DNA from: Cyanobacteria bacterium SZAS LIN-3
GTDB taxonomy: Bacteria > Cyanobacteriota > Vampirovibrionia > Obscuribacterales > Obscuribacteraceae
NCBI GenBank assembly: GCA_018266215.1
Contig: JAFEAV010000054.1
Span: 1-43,718, forward strand
Direction: 5' to 3'
DNA: 43,718 nt
In this document: one piece after another, positions 1 through 9,961 of the stretch
How positions within the stretch are numbered: the stretch's first letter is position 1
Layout of the letters: the number at the start of each line of letters is the position of its first letter
The notes under the pieces: generated by a model
What the model was told of the DNA's origin: nothing
Seen by the model: the letters and a program-made list of their open reading frames with translations, nothing else
Databases searched by the model: none
Position numbers and translations under genes: made by a program

Positions 1-49
1 AACGGAATGGCTGAGTGTTTTAATCCTCAGCTGCGTTAAATGGGGAGGG

Positions 50-99
50 ATGAAAGAAAGAGAGAAGCGACAGGAACCCTGGTGGGTCCCCATCGCTTC
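50..99 (-). terminator. Intrinsic terminator of the AAA+ ATPase gene
   Basis: Reading the minus strand just after the ATPase stop, GAAGCGA (99-93) pairs with TCGCTTC (70-64). An inner GGGACCC/GGGTTCC arm extends the stem, and the pyrimidine-rich tract TCTCTTTCTTTC follows. Position and structure fit a Rho-independent terminator. Confidence 0.6.
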
Positions 100-115
100 T
101 CGAGAGCGAAGGCTG

Positions 116-1693
116 TTACTTACGCTTGCCTTCGCCGGTGCCGCTCTTGCTGTCGGTGGTGGACGGCTCGGGCTGAGGGCCCTTGCCGACGTAGGCGACG
201 GTGGCGAGCGGGTAGTGCATCTTCAGGAGCTGGGACTGCTTGCTCGTGATCTGGTAGACCAGTGTCAGACTCCACGGTGCCTTCATGGCCACGCGGGCTT
301 CCACAAGCTCCATGCGCAGGATGGACGGAGCTTCCTTCTTCGCCGTCACCCACTCTTCCAGGGCGTCCTTCTCGCTTTCCAGCGCGATGGTCACCGAGTA
401 GAGATTGCGCACCTCGGTCTTGGCCTCTTCAGCCGCGGCCGTGATCTGACGGTCGAACCCGGCGTACTTCAGCCCAAGCGGCGTGTCCTTCTTGGACGGG
501 GCGATGGTGTCCTGGGGAGCAACCACGCCGGCGTCTTCGAACAACTCGAACTTGAGCAGCTTGCCGTCCCGGTATGCGGCGTCGTAGGACACCTTGACCA
601 GGTCGCCGCTGATGATCTGGATGCCGTTGTTGGCGTCCTCGATCAGCGAGATCAGGCGGTTGAGCGCGCTGGTGAAGTACTTGCGCACCGCACGACCGAT
701 ACGACGGGCGTTGCCGGTGTTCTTCAGCGCCTGGTCGAGCATGTACTCGATGGCGTCGTCCTGCACTTCGATGGTGAACGCCGAGCCGCGGCCCATCGTC
801 TCCATGAAGCGAGTCTTCACTTCGTTGACGCGCAGGCTGGTGATGCCGCGCAGCTCGTCCTTGGTCAGCTTCTTGAAGAAGACGAACTCTTCGAAGCGGT
901 CCAGCATCTCGGGACGATACCGCTCACGCAGTGCGCCCATGATGATGTCGCGGGTGGCCTCGTTCTTCTGGTCGACGGTCTCGCCGACGAAGCCGATGCG
1001 CTCCTTGCGGTTGACCGCTTCCTTCGAGCCGGGGTTGCCGGAGTAGATGATCAGGACGTCGCTGAAATCGACTTCCTCGTTGTCGCCGAGCGGCATGACG
1101 CCGTCCTCGGAGGCATTCAGGAAGAGGTCGTCGATGGTGTGGTACATCTTGTCGGCTTCGTCGACGAAGACGACCGAGATGTTGCGCGACGAGCCGCGGC
1201 GGCTGGCCACCAGGTTCTTGCGGCAGAGCAGCTTGCGCGGATTCTTGCGGAACTTGCGTGCCGCCTTCTCCGGATCCTTCTCGTCTTCGGCCGCTTCACG
1301 CGCTTCGCGAGCTTCGGTGTCCTTCGGGTCTTCGAAGCCGACGTATCCCGGAGGGGCGCCGATCAGGCGGTTCGCGGTGTACTTGTCGTGCAGCGAGGCA
1401 CCGTCGATCTTGACGTAGGCGTTGCGATGGCCGTGCAGGTACTCGACGACGAGCTTGACCAGCTCAGTCTTGCCGACGCCGGGTTCGCCGAGGAAATAGT
1501 AAAGTCCTGCCGCCTTGCCGCTGTCCTTGAGCTTGCTCAGGGCCATGGTGATCATGCGCACCGCGGCTTCGATGGCTTCGGGCTGGCCGATCAGTCGTTC
1601 AGACAGCCAGGCCCGCATGTCCTCTTCCTGCCTTGAGGGACTGTAGGGGTCCAGCAGGATGGGTTTTCTGATTTTTTGCATTGAAGTAGACAT
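116..1693 (-). CDS. Single-ring Clp/ClpB-D2-like AAA+ ATPase with a unique C-terminal extension
   Basis: Probable protein-remodelling ATPase of the Clp/Hsp100 type. Counting from the ATG at 1693, Walker A (GEPGVGKT) is at about 69-76, the ClpB-D2-like pore-loop block GAPPGYVG at 112-119, Walker B (VVFVDEAD) at 174-181, sensor-1 Asn near 220, an Arg-finger block (RYRPEMLDR) near 258-266 and sensor 2 (GNAR) at 327-330. A charged, basic insertion (about 122-168) separates the pore loop from Walker B, and residues after about 385 match nothing I recognise. There is only one ATPase module and no N-terminal Clp repeat domain, so it is much shorter than ClpB. The start at 1693 is preferred over the ATG at 1720 because AAAGGAG lies 7 nt upstream. 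The CYTH gene lies upstream on the same strand, separated by a terminator-like hairpin. Family is clear; substrate is unknown. Confidence 0.85.
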   Translation of the reverse strand: MSTSMQKIRKPILLDPYSPSRQEEDMRAWLSERLIGQPEAIEAAVRMITMALSKLKDSGKAAGLYYFLGEPGVGKTELVKLVVEYLHGHRNAYVKIDGASLHDKYTANRLIGAPPGYVGFEDPKDTEAREAREAAEDEKDPEKAARKFRKNPRKLLCRKNLVASRRGSSRNISVVFVDEADKMYHTIDDLFLNASEDGVMPLGDNEEVDFSDVLIIYSGNPGSKEAVNRKERIGFVGETVDQKNEATRDIIMGALRERYRPEMLDRFEEFVFFKKLTKDELRGITSLRVNEVKTRFMETMGRGSAFTIEVQDDAIEYMLDQALKNTGNARRIGRAVRKYFTSALNRLISLIEDANNGIQIISGDLVKVSYDAAYRDGKLLKFELFEDAGVVAPQDTIAPSKKDTPLGLKYAGFDRQITAAAEEAKTEVRNLYSVTIALESEKDALEEWVTAKKEAPSILRMELVEARVAMKAPWSLTLVYQITSKQSQLLKMHYPLATVAYVGKGPQPEPSTTDSKSGTGEGKRK

Positions 1694-1837
1694 AACAAAC
1701 TCCTTTGCGTCTGCGGGCATATCGCAGCCCCGACGCTCTTTTGTGCCTGCTCAAACGCGCGCGAAGAAAAGCACCGACTGGTCAAATGACACAGCCGGCG
1801 CCCGTCTTGGGTCGTGAAGGAGTCAAGCGGTTTTTAC

Positions 1838-1883
1838 AAGAAGATAAGACGAACCGGCTCACAGAGCCGAATCGGTACCGATT
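1838..1883 (-). terminator. Hairpin pair between the CYTH and ATPase genes, probable terminator
   Basis: On the minus strand downstream of the CYTH stop there is a perfect 14-bp palindrome (1870-1883), then CGGCTC-tgt-GAGCCG (1869-1855), then the T-rich stretch GTTCGTCTTATCTTCTTG. This fits a terminator or attenuator between the two genes. The T-tract is imperfect. Confidence 0.45.
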
Positions 1884-1897
1884 TGGAGCGAGAGCTC

Positions 1898-2554
1898 CTA
1901 CGACACCAGTTTCAGCATGTCCATGTAGGACTGCTTCACCGGTTCGCGTTCCTCGTTGAATAACCTCCGGGCGAGCGAGACAATCTCCGCTCGAGCGGAT
2001 TCGACGTCACCGTTTTGAGGCACGAGGACCTCAATTTCGGCGTAGTGACCGGAGTTTACCCCCAGTCCCTCAACTTCATCGAGCGCCACAATCACGTGTG
2101 CATGACCCGGGCTCGTGTGATCCAGCCGAAGCTTGGAAAACTGGAGCAGAGCCTTGCCGCGTATGAGCCGGCCGAGGAAGAGCAGGAAGGCGCGGGAGAG
2201 CGGGGACAGGTGTCCTTCGGTCTCGCTGCGTTCCTTGCCGCCACTGACTATCACCCACTCTTTCATGGTGAGGACGGTATGCGTCTTGCCTGCGACAGTT
2301 TCGTCGCGGACGCGAAGCATTTCACCGTCCACCTTGACGGGGAGGAAACGGTCAGTCATCTCGATGCGCTGGGACAGTGCAAAGCCCATGTCGGCCAGTC
2401 TCTGTTTGACAGCATCGAGTTCCTCGGGCTTGAGTCGAAACTTGCGTTCCACCTCGAAGTTGGTGCCCTTGTCGTTTGACGTTTTCGGGGCCGGTTTGGC
2501 CTTTCGTCGTCGGGCGCTGAGGAGGCGCCACAAACCTTGCATCACAATTTTCAT
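1898..2554 (-). CDS. CYTH domain protein (triphosphate tunnel metalloenzyme)
   Basis: The family signature ExExK appears as EVERK at residues 34-38 and is followed by the alternating charged beta-strands expected of a CYTH tunnel (for example MLRVRDE, LTMKEW, IVALDEVE, AEIEVLV). CYTH enzymes hydrolyse triphosphates (thiamine triphosphate, inorganic tripolyphosphate) or act as class IV adenylyl cyclases; the sequence alone does not decide which. The length (218 aa) is usual apart from about 30 basic N-terminal residues rich in Arg and Lys. The start at 2554 is supported by AAAGGAGG six to seven nt upstream. The ATPase gene follows on the same strand. Confidence 0.85.
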   Translation of the reverse strand: MKIVMQGLWRLLSARRRKAKPAPKTSNDKGTNFEVERKFRLKPEELDAVKQRLADMGFALSQRIEMTDRFLPVKVDGEMLRVRDETVAGKTHTVLTMKEWVIVSGGKERSETEGHLSPLSRAFLLFLGRLIRGKALLQFSKLRLDHTSPGHAHVIVALDEVEGLGVNSGHYAEIEVLVPQNGDVESARAEIVSLARRLFNEEREPVKQSYMDMLKLVS

Positions 2555-3308
2555 GAGGCCTCCTTTGGTGAAGAACTGCCCTAACTAGCGCAAACTCGAA
2601 TGTCTTCGAGCAGGCCGTCTTGGGGACTTTTTACTCCTGCTAACTGAAACATCTTTTCAACTGCCCGTGCTACCCCTTGTTCCTAAGAACGTAGCTCGCA
2701 AGCTCTGGTGGGGTGGAAATGCTGGGGCTTGTAGAGATTTGATGCCTTTGGAAGAGGAGTGTGGATGAAATGATGTCTTAATCTAACCTTTAGCTTCTTG
2801 GAAACCAAATGAGATCTAACCAGGCGTTGCCTCTTAGACTTCTTGACTATCTTTGATATATGGCAGCGCCGCCAATGGAAACGCGGGGCGGGATAATACC
2901 TGGTTCACAAGTGGTTTTTGGGGTATGTAGCGAAGCTAGCGCAATGCCCCGAATCTGCGACCATTACTAGCTTCTCAGGTTTAAAAGCCGTTCGTTCCTC
3001 ACAGAGCTAGCGGAAGCAATTGAAAGCTCAATCCGTGACTTGTTATGTTGAAAGCCTTAAAACCCCTCCCCGTTAAAGAAACCAAAAAAGAGCGTCTAGC
3101 TTCTCACCCCCGCCAAGTCCTGACTCTTAATTTTCAGCGCGCCTTTCGTTCGGTGTGCGGTGTCTGACGACTCGACAATCGACATGGCTCTTGCCGGTCG
3201 ATTGCCATTTCGGTCGCCGTGGATTTGCTTCGCTCTCTCGCTTTCTAGTATTTGCTCAAAACCACAATAGGCCTCACGTTTCAACGAAAGAGGCCAGGAG
3301 CTTCCCTT
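2555..3308. other. 750-nt divergent intergenic region
   Basis: This separates the minus-strand CYTH gene from the plus-strand acyltransferase gene, so promoters for both are expected here. Base composition drops compared with the flanking genes. I see no convincing coding frame, RNA gene or strong -35/-10 pair; the short open frames at 3096-3284 (minus) and 3155-3463 (plus) have no coding character. Confidence 0.5.
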
Positions 3309-4091
3309 ATGAAAACCCCATTCAAACGGGGTTCCGTACTCTATCGGGAATTCACCGCCACCTGGCGGCGCAGATTTCGGGAGTACCGGGACCTCTGTCT
3401 AACCAGCGGGTTTATCCCAAGGTCTTTCCGCCCCCTCCAGCTCATCGGAAAATATCTGGCTAAGCTCTGGGTCTTCGCCCAGGTCGGTCGCATCCGCATT
3501 GTCGGCAAAGAGAACCTGACCGCCCCCGGTCGGATTATCTACTGCCCCAATCACAGCTCGATGTTCGACGCGCCGGTTGTCTTTTCCATCATGAAGCGCA
3601 TGCCCCGCTACATGACCGCCTACGAAGAAATGCGCGGTCTCTGGGGGCTGAAAGCCATCGCCATGGGCGCCTTCGGCTGCTTCGCGGTCGATCGCACCAA
3701 AGGTCGCACCGTCATCGAACCGGCCATCAAAGTGCTGGTGCAGGGCTCACCGCTGGTGATTTTTCCGGAAGGCAGAATCAGCAACAGCGGCACCTACCTG
3801 CCCTTCAAGAAGGGTTCCGCCGTAATCGCTCTCAGCGCTTACGAACGAATCGAGAAGAAGGACAGGGTCGGTATTGTGCCGATTCACATCTGCTTCGGCA
3901 AGCGCGACGAGAAGACCGCCGGCGGCCCGTATGGCGCCATGGGTCTCAAGTGGCGCGGTGGAGCAACGATCACGGTCGGCACGCCCATCTACCTCGACGA
4001 GATCGACCCCATGAACGCTGACTCGGTCACCGAGGCAGTGCGCAAGGCGATTGTCACCCAGGCCTGTGCTACCACACGCCTGCCCCTATAG
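3309..4091 (+). CDS. 1-acyl-sn-glycerol-3-phosphate acyltransferase family protein (PlsC-like)
   Basis: Likely transfers an acyl chain to lysophosphatidic acid or a related acceptor in phospholipid synthesis at the inner membrane. The acyltransferase motif H(x4)D is seen as NHSSMFD (about 81-87) and motif III as FPEG (about 152-155), in the usual order and spacing. Length (260 aa) fits the family. The start at 3309 has CAGGAG about 9 nt upstream, whereas an upstream in-frame ATG at 3252 lacks a ribosome site. It stands alone, with no other lipid gene next to it. The exact acceptor is not determined. Confidence 0.87.
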   Translation: MKTPFKRGSVLYREFTATWRRRFREYRDLCLTSGFIPRSFRPLQLIGKYLAKLWVFAQVGRIRIVGKENLTAPGRIIYCPNHSSMFDAPVVFSIMKRMPRYMTAYEEMRGLWGLKAIAMGAFGCFAVDRTKGRTVIEPAIKVLVQGSPLVIFPEGRISNSGTYLPFKKGSAVIALSAYERIEKKDRVGIVPIHICFGKRDEKTAGGPYGAMGLKWRGGATITVGTPIYLDEIDPMNADSVTEAVRKAIVTQACATTRLPL

Positions 4092-4202
4092 TCCCATGAG
4101 TTCGGCCGCTGGGTCATAACACCGGGCACAGCCTGTTGTTTGATCCAGCGGCCGTTACCCATGTCTTTCCTGCTACCTGAGCCACTTTTCGCGCATATTT
4201 CT

Positions 4203-4231
4203 TTGCTGGTATATACGATAAAGTGTAATAG
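4203..4231 (+). promoter_or_regulatory. Candidate sigma70-type promoter
   Basis: TTGCTG (4203-4208) and TAATAG (4226-4231) are 17 nt apart in an AT-rich stretch upstream of the unrecognised gene at 4346. Neither box is perfect. Confidence 0.3.
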
Positions 4232-4345
4232 AAAATATTTTGGCTGAAATGCGGATGCCAAGGAGGTTTGGGGTTGGATGTCATGTTGGAATGGTACTTT
4301 CAGCAAAGGCATCCTTTCCCCAATGACTTTCGCCGAGGTGTTTGA

Positions 4346-5113
4346 ATGAACTCCGTATCTTGTCGCGCCAAAATTTCCGCCGGTGCCCAGCTGCCCGACC
4401 TCCACTTTACTAAGTGCAGCACCCTGACGGACGAACAGCTGTCAGCCGATGATTACCAGCGCCTCAAGGCGGATCAGTCCGCCACTTCGGACCTGCCGCT
4501 GCAGGCCATGCCGGTGGAGATGCGTTCCGGTATCTATGCCGCCATCGCCGCCTCCGCCCGCAAGCTTGGCGCCGCTGCCGCCGCCCGACCCGATTCTCCC
4601 TTCGCCGAGAAACCGGCTCAGCATCTTACCCGCACCGCCAGCGCCCTGGCACAAAATTTTGAAGCAGCCGAAGACATGCGTCTGAGCGATTTGCACCAGA
4701 CCCAGGCTGAGCAAACAGCCACCGTCGGCTGTCTGCCGGCTTTCGCCGCCCGAGTTTCGTTGCACTGTCAAAAAGTTGCACCCAAGGCCGCTTCCGCCGC
4801 CGCACCCCGTCGTCAATTGTTGCCTCCGCCCAAGACCCAGTTTCTGCCGGTGGGCGACCCCTGCGAACTGCGCCGCATTGTCGAACAGGTCCGGGAAAAA
4901 CGCAGTGAGTCACTGGAAAGAGCGCGCATGACAGCTCGTTTGCAGGCCCTTGCCGACACGGGCTGTCGTCAAGATGATTCCACTCTGCTAGGCCAGTGCA
5001 AGCGCATTCTCTCAAGCGATATCGGTTTACTTTTCGGCGCCCCAATGCGCCGGGCAAGCAACCAGCTGGGCTCGGTCCTGCGCCGCCTGATTGATAAGTT
5101 GGCAGTAGCTTAA
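4346..5113 (+). CDS. Unrecognised 255-aa protein
   Basis: I do not recognise this protein. It is rich in Ala, Arg and Gln, with several predicted helical stretches (about 60-120 and 170-250) and six scattered cysteines. No signal peptide, membrane segment or known catalytic motif is visible. A weak ribosome site (CGAGGTG) lies 6-7 nt before the ATG. Codon use matches the GC-rich neighbours, which supports its being real. It sits about 100 nt before another small unknown gene and may be cotranscribed with it. Confidence 0.6.
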   Translation: MNSVSCRAKISAGAQLPDLHFTKCSTLTDEQLSADDYQRLKADQSATSDLPLQAMPVEMRSGIYAAIAASARKLGAAAAARPDSPFAEKPAQHLTRTASALAQNFEAAEDMRLSDLHQTQAEQTATVGCLPAFAARVSLHCQKVAPKAASAAAPRRQLLPPPKTQFLPVGDPCELRRIVEQVREKRSESLERARMTARLQALADTGCRQDDSTLLGQCKRILSSDIGLLFGAPMRRASNQLGSVLRRLIDKLAVA

Positions 5114-5209
5114 AGACACGGTCAAACTCTTACCGACGGCGCGCACTTTGCGCTAAACTCACAGCCCTGGGCCGATAACGGCTCAGACCAAGCACATGGA
5201 GATGCAACA

Positions 5210-5395
5210 ATGCTAAAGTCCGAAGTCGAAAGAGTGGTCCGGACCGTCAATGAAGAAACCAAGGCGGAATTTACCGAGGCGCAAATCGAAGCTCTCAGCC
5301 AAATCATTCTCAAGGTGACTTCCATCCAGATCGAAGAAGCCTTCGCCAATAACAGAGGCAGCGGCGGTGGCGGCGGCGGCGGTTTCCGTCGCTAG
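5210..5395 (+). CDS. Small helical protein with a polyglycine tail
   Basis: This 61-aa protein has an acidic amphipathic helical body (about 1-47, with EVERVVR, EAQIEALS and IQIEEAF) followed by a glycine run and the basic end GFRR. GGAG lies about 9 nt upstream of the ATG. Length, charge pattern and codon use look genuine, but I cannot name a family. The DAP operon begins 110 nt downstream. Confidence 0.5.
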   Translation: MLKSEVERVVRTVNEETKAEFTEAQIEALSQIILKVTSIQIEEAFANNRGSGGGGGGGFRR

Positions 5396-5505
5396 ACGGG
5401 ATTTAAGCCCTGCCGGCTGCTTTTATCGCGCTTATATACAGAAAGTCTTCGTCTTGATGCCCGGCGCCGAAGCGGAGACTTCAAGACGTTTAAGGACCAG
5501 ATCAA

Positions 5506-6735
5506 ATGTCATCATCTACAAATGCCGCCACCCGGGAAGTCCTCAAAGCATCAAAGGCCCTGGAGCCTGAAATCATTGAGTTGCGCCGCTACTTTCACGA
5601 GCACCCCGAGCTCAGTTTTCATGAAAAGGAAACCGCCAGAGTCGTTGACGAAAAGCTCAAGGCCCTGGGTTATACGACCAAGACCGGGGTCGGCAAGACT
5701 GGTCTGCTGGGCGAAATCGGTCACGGCACTAAGAGCAAAGATGATGTAACAGTGGCTATCCGGGCCGATATGGACGGATTGCCGGTGGACGAGGCCAACG
5801 ACAAACCCTATGTCTCCAAAAATCAGGGCGTCATGCATGCCTGCGGCCACGACGGCCACATGGCCTCGGCACTGACCGCCGCCAAGCTCCTGGCTCAGGG
5901 CACGCTGGGCGAGCTCGAAGGCCGCGTGCGCATGGTGATGCAGCCGGCCGAAGAATTCGCCGATGAAGAAGGCAAATCCGGCGCCTATCGCATGCTCGAA
6001 GACGATGCCCTCAATGGTTGTTCGGCCATCATCGGCCTGCACATGGACGCTTCTTTGCCCGCCGGTCAGGTAGGTATTATTCCGGGGCCGATCATGGCCG
6101 CCGCCGACGGTTTCGTCATCACGATCATGGGTAAGGGCGGTCACGGCGCCTATCCCGAATCGGCCGTGGATGCCGTCGTCATAGCTTCACAGGTAGTCCA
6201 GGCCGTGCAACAAATAGTCTCCCGCCGCATCTCGGCGCTGGAGCCGGCCATCATCACCATCGGTTCTTTCCACAGCTCCAGCACCAGGGGTAATATCATT
6301 TCGGAAAGCGTCCGACTGGAAGGTACTTTCCGCACCTTCAATCAGCAGGTGCGCGAGTCCATCATCAATGAGCTGGAACGCGCCTGCTCCCTCGCCCGCG
6401 TCCTGGGCGGCGATTACAAAATCGAGTATGAGCTTGGTTATCCGACCACGGTCAACGACCCGTTCGTGACCAGCATCATGCGCCAGGCAGCCATTGATTT
6501 GATTGGCGAAAAGAACGTCATAGCGGTGCAGCCCAAGACCTGGTCCGAAGATTTCTCCATGTTTGCCGAAAAAATCCCCGGCGCCTTTATGTTTCTGGGA
6601 GCGGAAATCCAGGGCTCGACCCGCGAACACCATGCGCCGACTTTTGATCTGGACGAAAGTGGTCTCTATCTCGGACCGGCCATCCTGGCTGAAACGGCCA
6701 GACGTTTGATCAGTCACTACAAGGCGAACAAATGA
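5506..6735 (+). CDS. M20D-family amidohydrolase / aminoacyl-amide deacylase
   Basis: Metal-dependent hydrolase of the family that includes N-acetyl-diaminopimelate deacetylase, hippurate hydrolase and IAA-amino-acid hydrolases. The metal-site motifs are in order: RADMDGLPV, MHACGHDGHM with the Cys and His ligands, MQPAEE, GLHMD and a C-terminal EHHAPTFD. The dimerisation domain lies roughly at 185-300 (GHGAYPE). The length of 409 aa is typical. AAGGA precedes the ATG by about 9 nt. Its stop overlaps the next start (ATGA at 6732-6735), implying translational coupling to the aminotransferase. The operon context suggests a role in diaminopimelate or N-acyl amino-acid deacylation. Family is certain; substrate is inferred. 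Confidence 0.87.
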   Translation: MSSSTNAATREVLKASKALEPEIIELRRYFHEHPELSFHEKETARVVDEKLKALGYTTKTGVGKTGLLGEIGHGTKSKDDVTVAIRADMDGLPVDEANDKPYVSKNQGVMHACGHDGHMASALTAAKLLAQGTLGELEGRVRMVMQPAEEFADEEGKSGAYRMLEDDALNGCSAIIGLHMDASLPAGQVGIIPGPIMAAADGFVITIMGKGGHGAYPESAVDAVVIASQVVQAVQQIVSRRISALEPAIITIGSFHSSSTRGNIISESVRLEGTFRTFNQQVRESIINELERACSLARVLGGDYKIEYELGYPTTVNDPFVTSIMRQAAIDLIGEKNVIAVQPKTWSEDFSMFAEKIPGAFMFLGAEIQGSTREHHAPTFDLDESGLYLGPAILAETARRLISHYKANK

Positions 6736-7943
6736 CCAATTCGCGTCTTTTAGAGTTGCAGCCGTATCCCTTCGAGCGGCTCCATGCCCTTTTGTCCGGC
6801 AGCACTCCGCCTGCCGACAAGAAGCCTATCGCCTGGTCCATTGGTGAACCCAAGCACGCCGCGCCGCCTTTTATCGCCGAGGTGATCGCCCGCGAAATAG
6901 GCGGCCTGAGCAACTATCCGCTCACCGCCGGGGAAGCGGCGCTGCGCGAGGCCATCTGTCAGTGGCTGACGACTCGCTTCAAGCTCAAGGCCGGCAGTCT
7001 CGATAAGGAAAAGCACGTCCTGCCCTGCAACGGTACGCGCGAAGCGCTTTTTGCCATAGCCCAGGCGGTGGTCGACGCCGCCCCCGATGCGCTTGTGCTC
7101 ATGCCCAATCCCTTTTATCAAATCTATGAAGGCGCCGTCCTCCTGGCCGGGGCGCGGCCGCATTATCTGAACGTGCTGGAAGAGACGCTCTGTCCCGATT
7201 TTGACAGTGTTTCGGAAGAAGTCTGGCGCCGCTGTCAGCTTATCTACATCTGCACTCCGGGCAATCCCACTGGTGCTGTCCTGAGTGAAGAAACGCTGCA
7301 GAAGCTCATTGGACTGGCGCGCAAGTTTGACTTTGTGATTGCGTCCGATGAGTGTTACTCCGAGCTCTATCCCGACGAAGACCGGCCCCCGGTAGGACTT
7401 TTGCAGGCCGCTGCCGGGTTGAATGACAATGCGGTTGCCGATCCCTACAAAAATTGTCTTGTTTTTCACAGCCTTTCCAAACGCTCAAATCTGCCCGGCA
7501 TGCGCTCCGGCTTCATCGCCGGTGATCCCGATTTGATGGCCAAATTTAAGCTCTACCGCACCTATCATGGCTGCGCCATGCCCCCGCCCTTTCAAAAAGC
7601 CAGCATTGCCGCCTGGCAGGACGAAGAGCATGTGCGGCAAAACCGCGCCATCTATCGGCGCAAATTTGAGCGCGTATTGGAGATTATTGCCCCGGTGGTG
7701 GATGTGCGCAATCCTGATGGCGCCTTCTATCTCTGGCCTCGCACACCCATGCCAGACACCGATTTTGCCAGACTGTTATTTGAACAGGAACACCTGACTG
7801 TGGTGCCCGGCAGCTATCTCTCGCGCCTGAGCGACGGCGTCAACCCCGGCCTCAACCGTGTGCGCATGGCGCTGGTGGCGCCCCTGGAAGAATGTGTGGA
7901 AGGGGCGGAGAGATTTCGCCGCTTCGTAGAAGCGAACAAGTAA
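6732..7943 (+). CDS. dapC: Class I/II aminotransferase, probable N-succinyldiaminopimelate aminotransferase (DapC-type)
   Basis: PLP-dependent fold-type I aminotransferase. The PLP lysine is in SLSKRSN near residue 250, the phosphate-binding Arg follows in GMRSGF, and TPGNPTG and the SDECYSELY block (Asp contacting the PLP ring nitrogen) precede it. The N-terminus (LQPYPFERL, then WSIGEPKH) resembles DapC proteins, and length (403 aa) fits. The start overlaps the amidohydrolase stop by four bases. In the pathway it would convert N-succinyl-2-amino-6-ketopimelate to N-succinyl-LL-diaminopimelate with glutamate, between DapD and DapE, whose genes follow directly. Symbol assigned from family plus operon. 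Confidence 0.82.
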   Translation: MTNSRLLELQPYPFERLHALLSGSTPPADKKPIAWSIGEPKHAAPPFIAEVIAREIGGLSNYPLTAGEAALREAICQWLTTRFKLKAGSLDKEKHVLPCNGTREALFAIAQAVVDAAPDALVLMPNPFYQIYEGAVLLAGARPHYLNVLEETLCPDFDSVSEEVWRRCQLIYICTPGNPTGAVLSEETLQKLIGLARKFDFVIASDECYSELYPDEDRPPVGLLQAAAGLNDNAVADPYKNCLVFHSLSKRSNLPGMRSGFIAGDPDLMAKFKLYRTYHGCAMPPPFQKASIAAWQDEEHVRQNRAIYRRKFERVLEIIAPVVDVRNPDGAFYLWPRTPMPDTDFARLLFEQEHLTVVPGSYLSRLSDGVNPGLNRVRMALVAPLEECVEGAERFRRFVEANK

Positions 7944-7969
7944 GACAGCCCAGCAGTGAGACAGGAACA

Positions 7970-8806
<837 letters not shown>

Positions 8807-8827
8807 TCAATCTGAGAGAGGCCCGTC

Positions 8828-9961
8828 ATGTCCGACGTTTTAGAGTTGACCAGGGAGCTTATCAGCCGCGCCTCGCTCACCCCAGACGACGCCGGCTGCC
8901 AGGCGCTTCTGGCCGAAAGGCTTGAGCCGCTGGGGTTTAAAAATGAGCACATGCCCTTCGGGGCGGTGCAAAATCTCTGGTCCAGGCGCGGCGATAGCGG
9001 ACCTTTGCTGGTTTTTGTCGGCCACACCGATGTCGTGCCCACCGGACCGCTGGACTCCTGGAGCAGCCCACCTTTTGTGCCCACAGAGCGAGACGGCTAT
9101 CTCTACGGCCGTGGTGCCGCCGACATGAAGAGCAGCATTGCCGCCTTTGTCGTCGCCCTCTACCGCTTCCTCCAGGTCAATCATGATTTCCCCGGCTCCA
9201 TCGCTTTGCTCATCACCAGCGACGAAGAAGGGCCCAGTGTGGACGGCACGGTTAAGGTCGTGCAGGCCTTGCGTGAGCGCGGTGAAAAAATCGACTATTG
9301 CATCGTCGGCGAGCCCAGCTCGGTAAAATCGCTCGGTGATATGGTCAAAAACGGTCGGCGGGGCTCACTCAACGGCAGGTTGACGGTGAAAGGCGAACAG
9401 GGGCATGCCGCTTATCCGCAGCGGGCCATCAATCCTATCCACAAACTGGCCCCGGCTCTGGCTGAGCTCTGCGGGGCGCAGTGGGATCAAGGCAATGCCT
9501 TTTTCCCGGCTACGACCTTTCAGGTGACCAACCTCAACTCCGGCACCGGTGCCGACAACGTCATCCCCGGTACGCTTGAGGCTTTGTTTAACTTTCGCTT
9601 TTCCACCGAGTCCACGGCCGAGGGGCTGAAAGCGGCAGTGCACAAGTGTCTCGACGCCCACGCACTGGACTATGAAATCGTCTGGAAGCTCTCCGGGGAG
9701 CCGTTTTTGACAGACACCGGTTTGCTCCTGACGGCGGTGCAGGAAGCGATCAAAGATGTCACCACCCTTGATACCGAACTCTCCACATCCGGTGGCACAT
9801 CCGACGGAAGATTTATCGCTCCCACCGGTGCCCAGGTAGTTGAGGTTGGCCCACTTAATGACACAATTCACAAAATTGATGAGTGTGTGCGAATTGATGA
9901 TCTGGAGCCTCTTTCGCGCATTTACGAGGGCATTTTGCAGCGCTTGTTTTGCCGGCGCTAA
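8828..9961 (+). CDS. dapE: Succinyl-diaminopimelate desuccinylase
   Basis: Zn-dependent M20A hydrolase that releases succinate from N-succinyl-LL-DAP. Metal and catalytic motifs are in order: GHTDVVP (His ligand), YGRGAADMKS (bridging Asp), TSDEEGP (catalytic Glu and ligand Glu), EQGHAAYP at the dimer interface and TSGGTSDGRF near the end. Length (377 aa) matches. GAGAGG stands 6-7 nt before the ATG. It is the last gene of the cluster and lies 21 nt after dapD. Together with dapC and dapD it completes the succinylase steps in one operon. Confidence 0.94.
   Translation: MSDVLELTRELISRASLTPDDAGCQALLAERLEPLGFKNEHMPFGAVQNLWSRRGDSGPLLVFVGHTDVVPTGPLDSWSSPPFVPTERDGYLYGRGAADMKSSIAAFVVALYRFLQVNHDFPGSIALLITSDEEGPSVDGTVKVVQALRERGEKIDYCIVGEPSSVKSLGDMVKNGRRGSLNGRLTVKGEQGHAAYPQRAINPIHKLAPALAELCGAQWDQGNAFFPATTFQVTNLNSGTGADNVIPGTLEALFNFRFSTESTAEGLKAAVHKCLDAHALDYEIVWKLSGEPFLTDTGLLLTAVQEAIKDVTTLDTELSTSGGTSDGRFIAPTGAQVVEVGPLNDTIHKIDECVRIDDLEPLSRIYEGILQRLFCRR

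Noticed and set aside
8..40. GCTGAG/CTCAGC hairpin at the window start
   Set aside because: Short stem with no T-tract on either strand and not a tRNA arm; too little context at the edge to name it.
50..1636. 528-aa open frame on the plus strand opposite the AAA+ ATPase
   Set aside because: Antisense mirror of a GC-rich gene; the minus strand carries Walker A/B and a good ribosome site.
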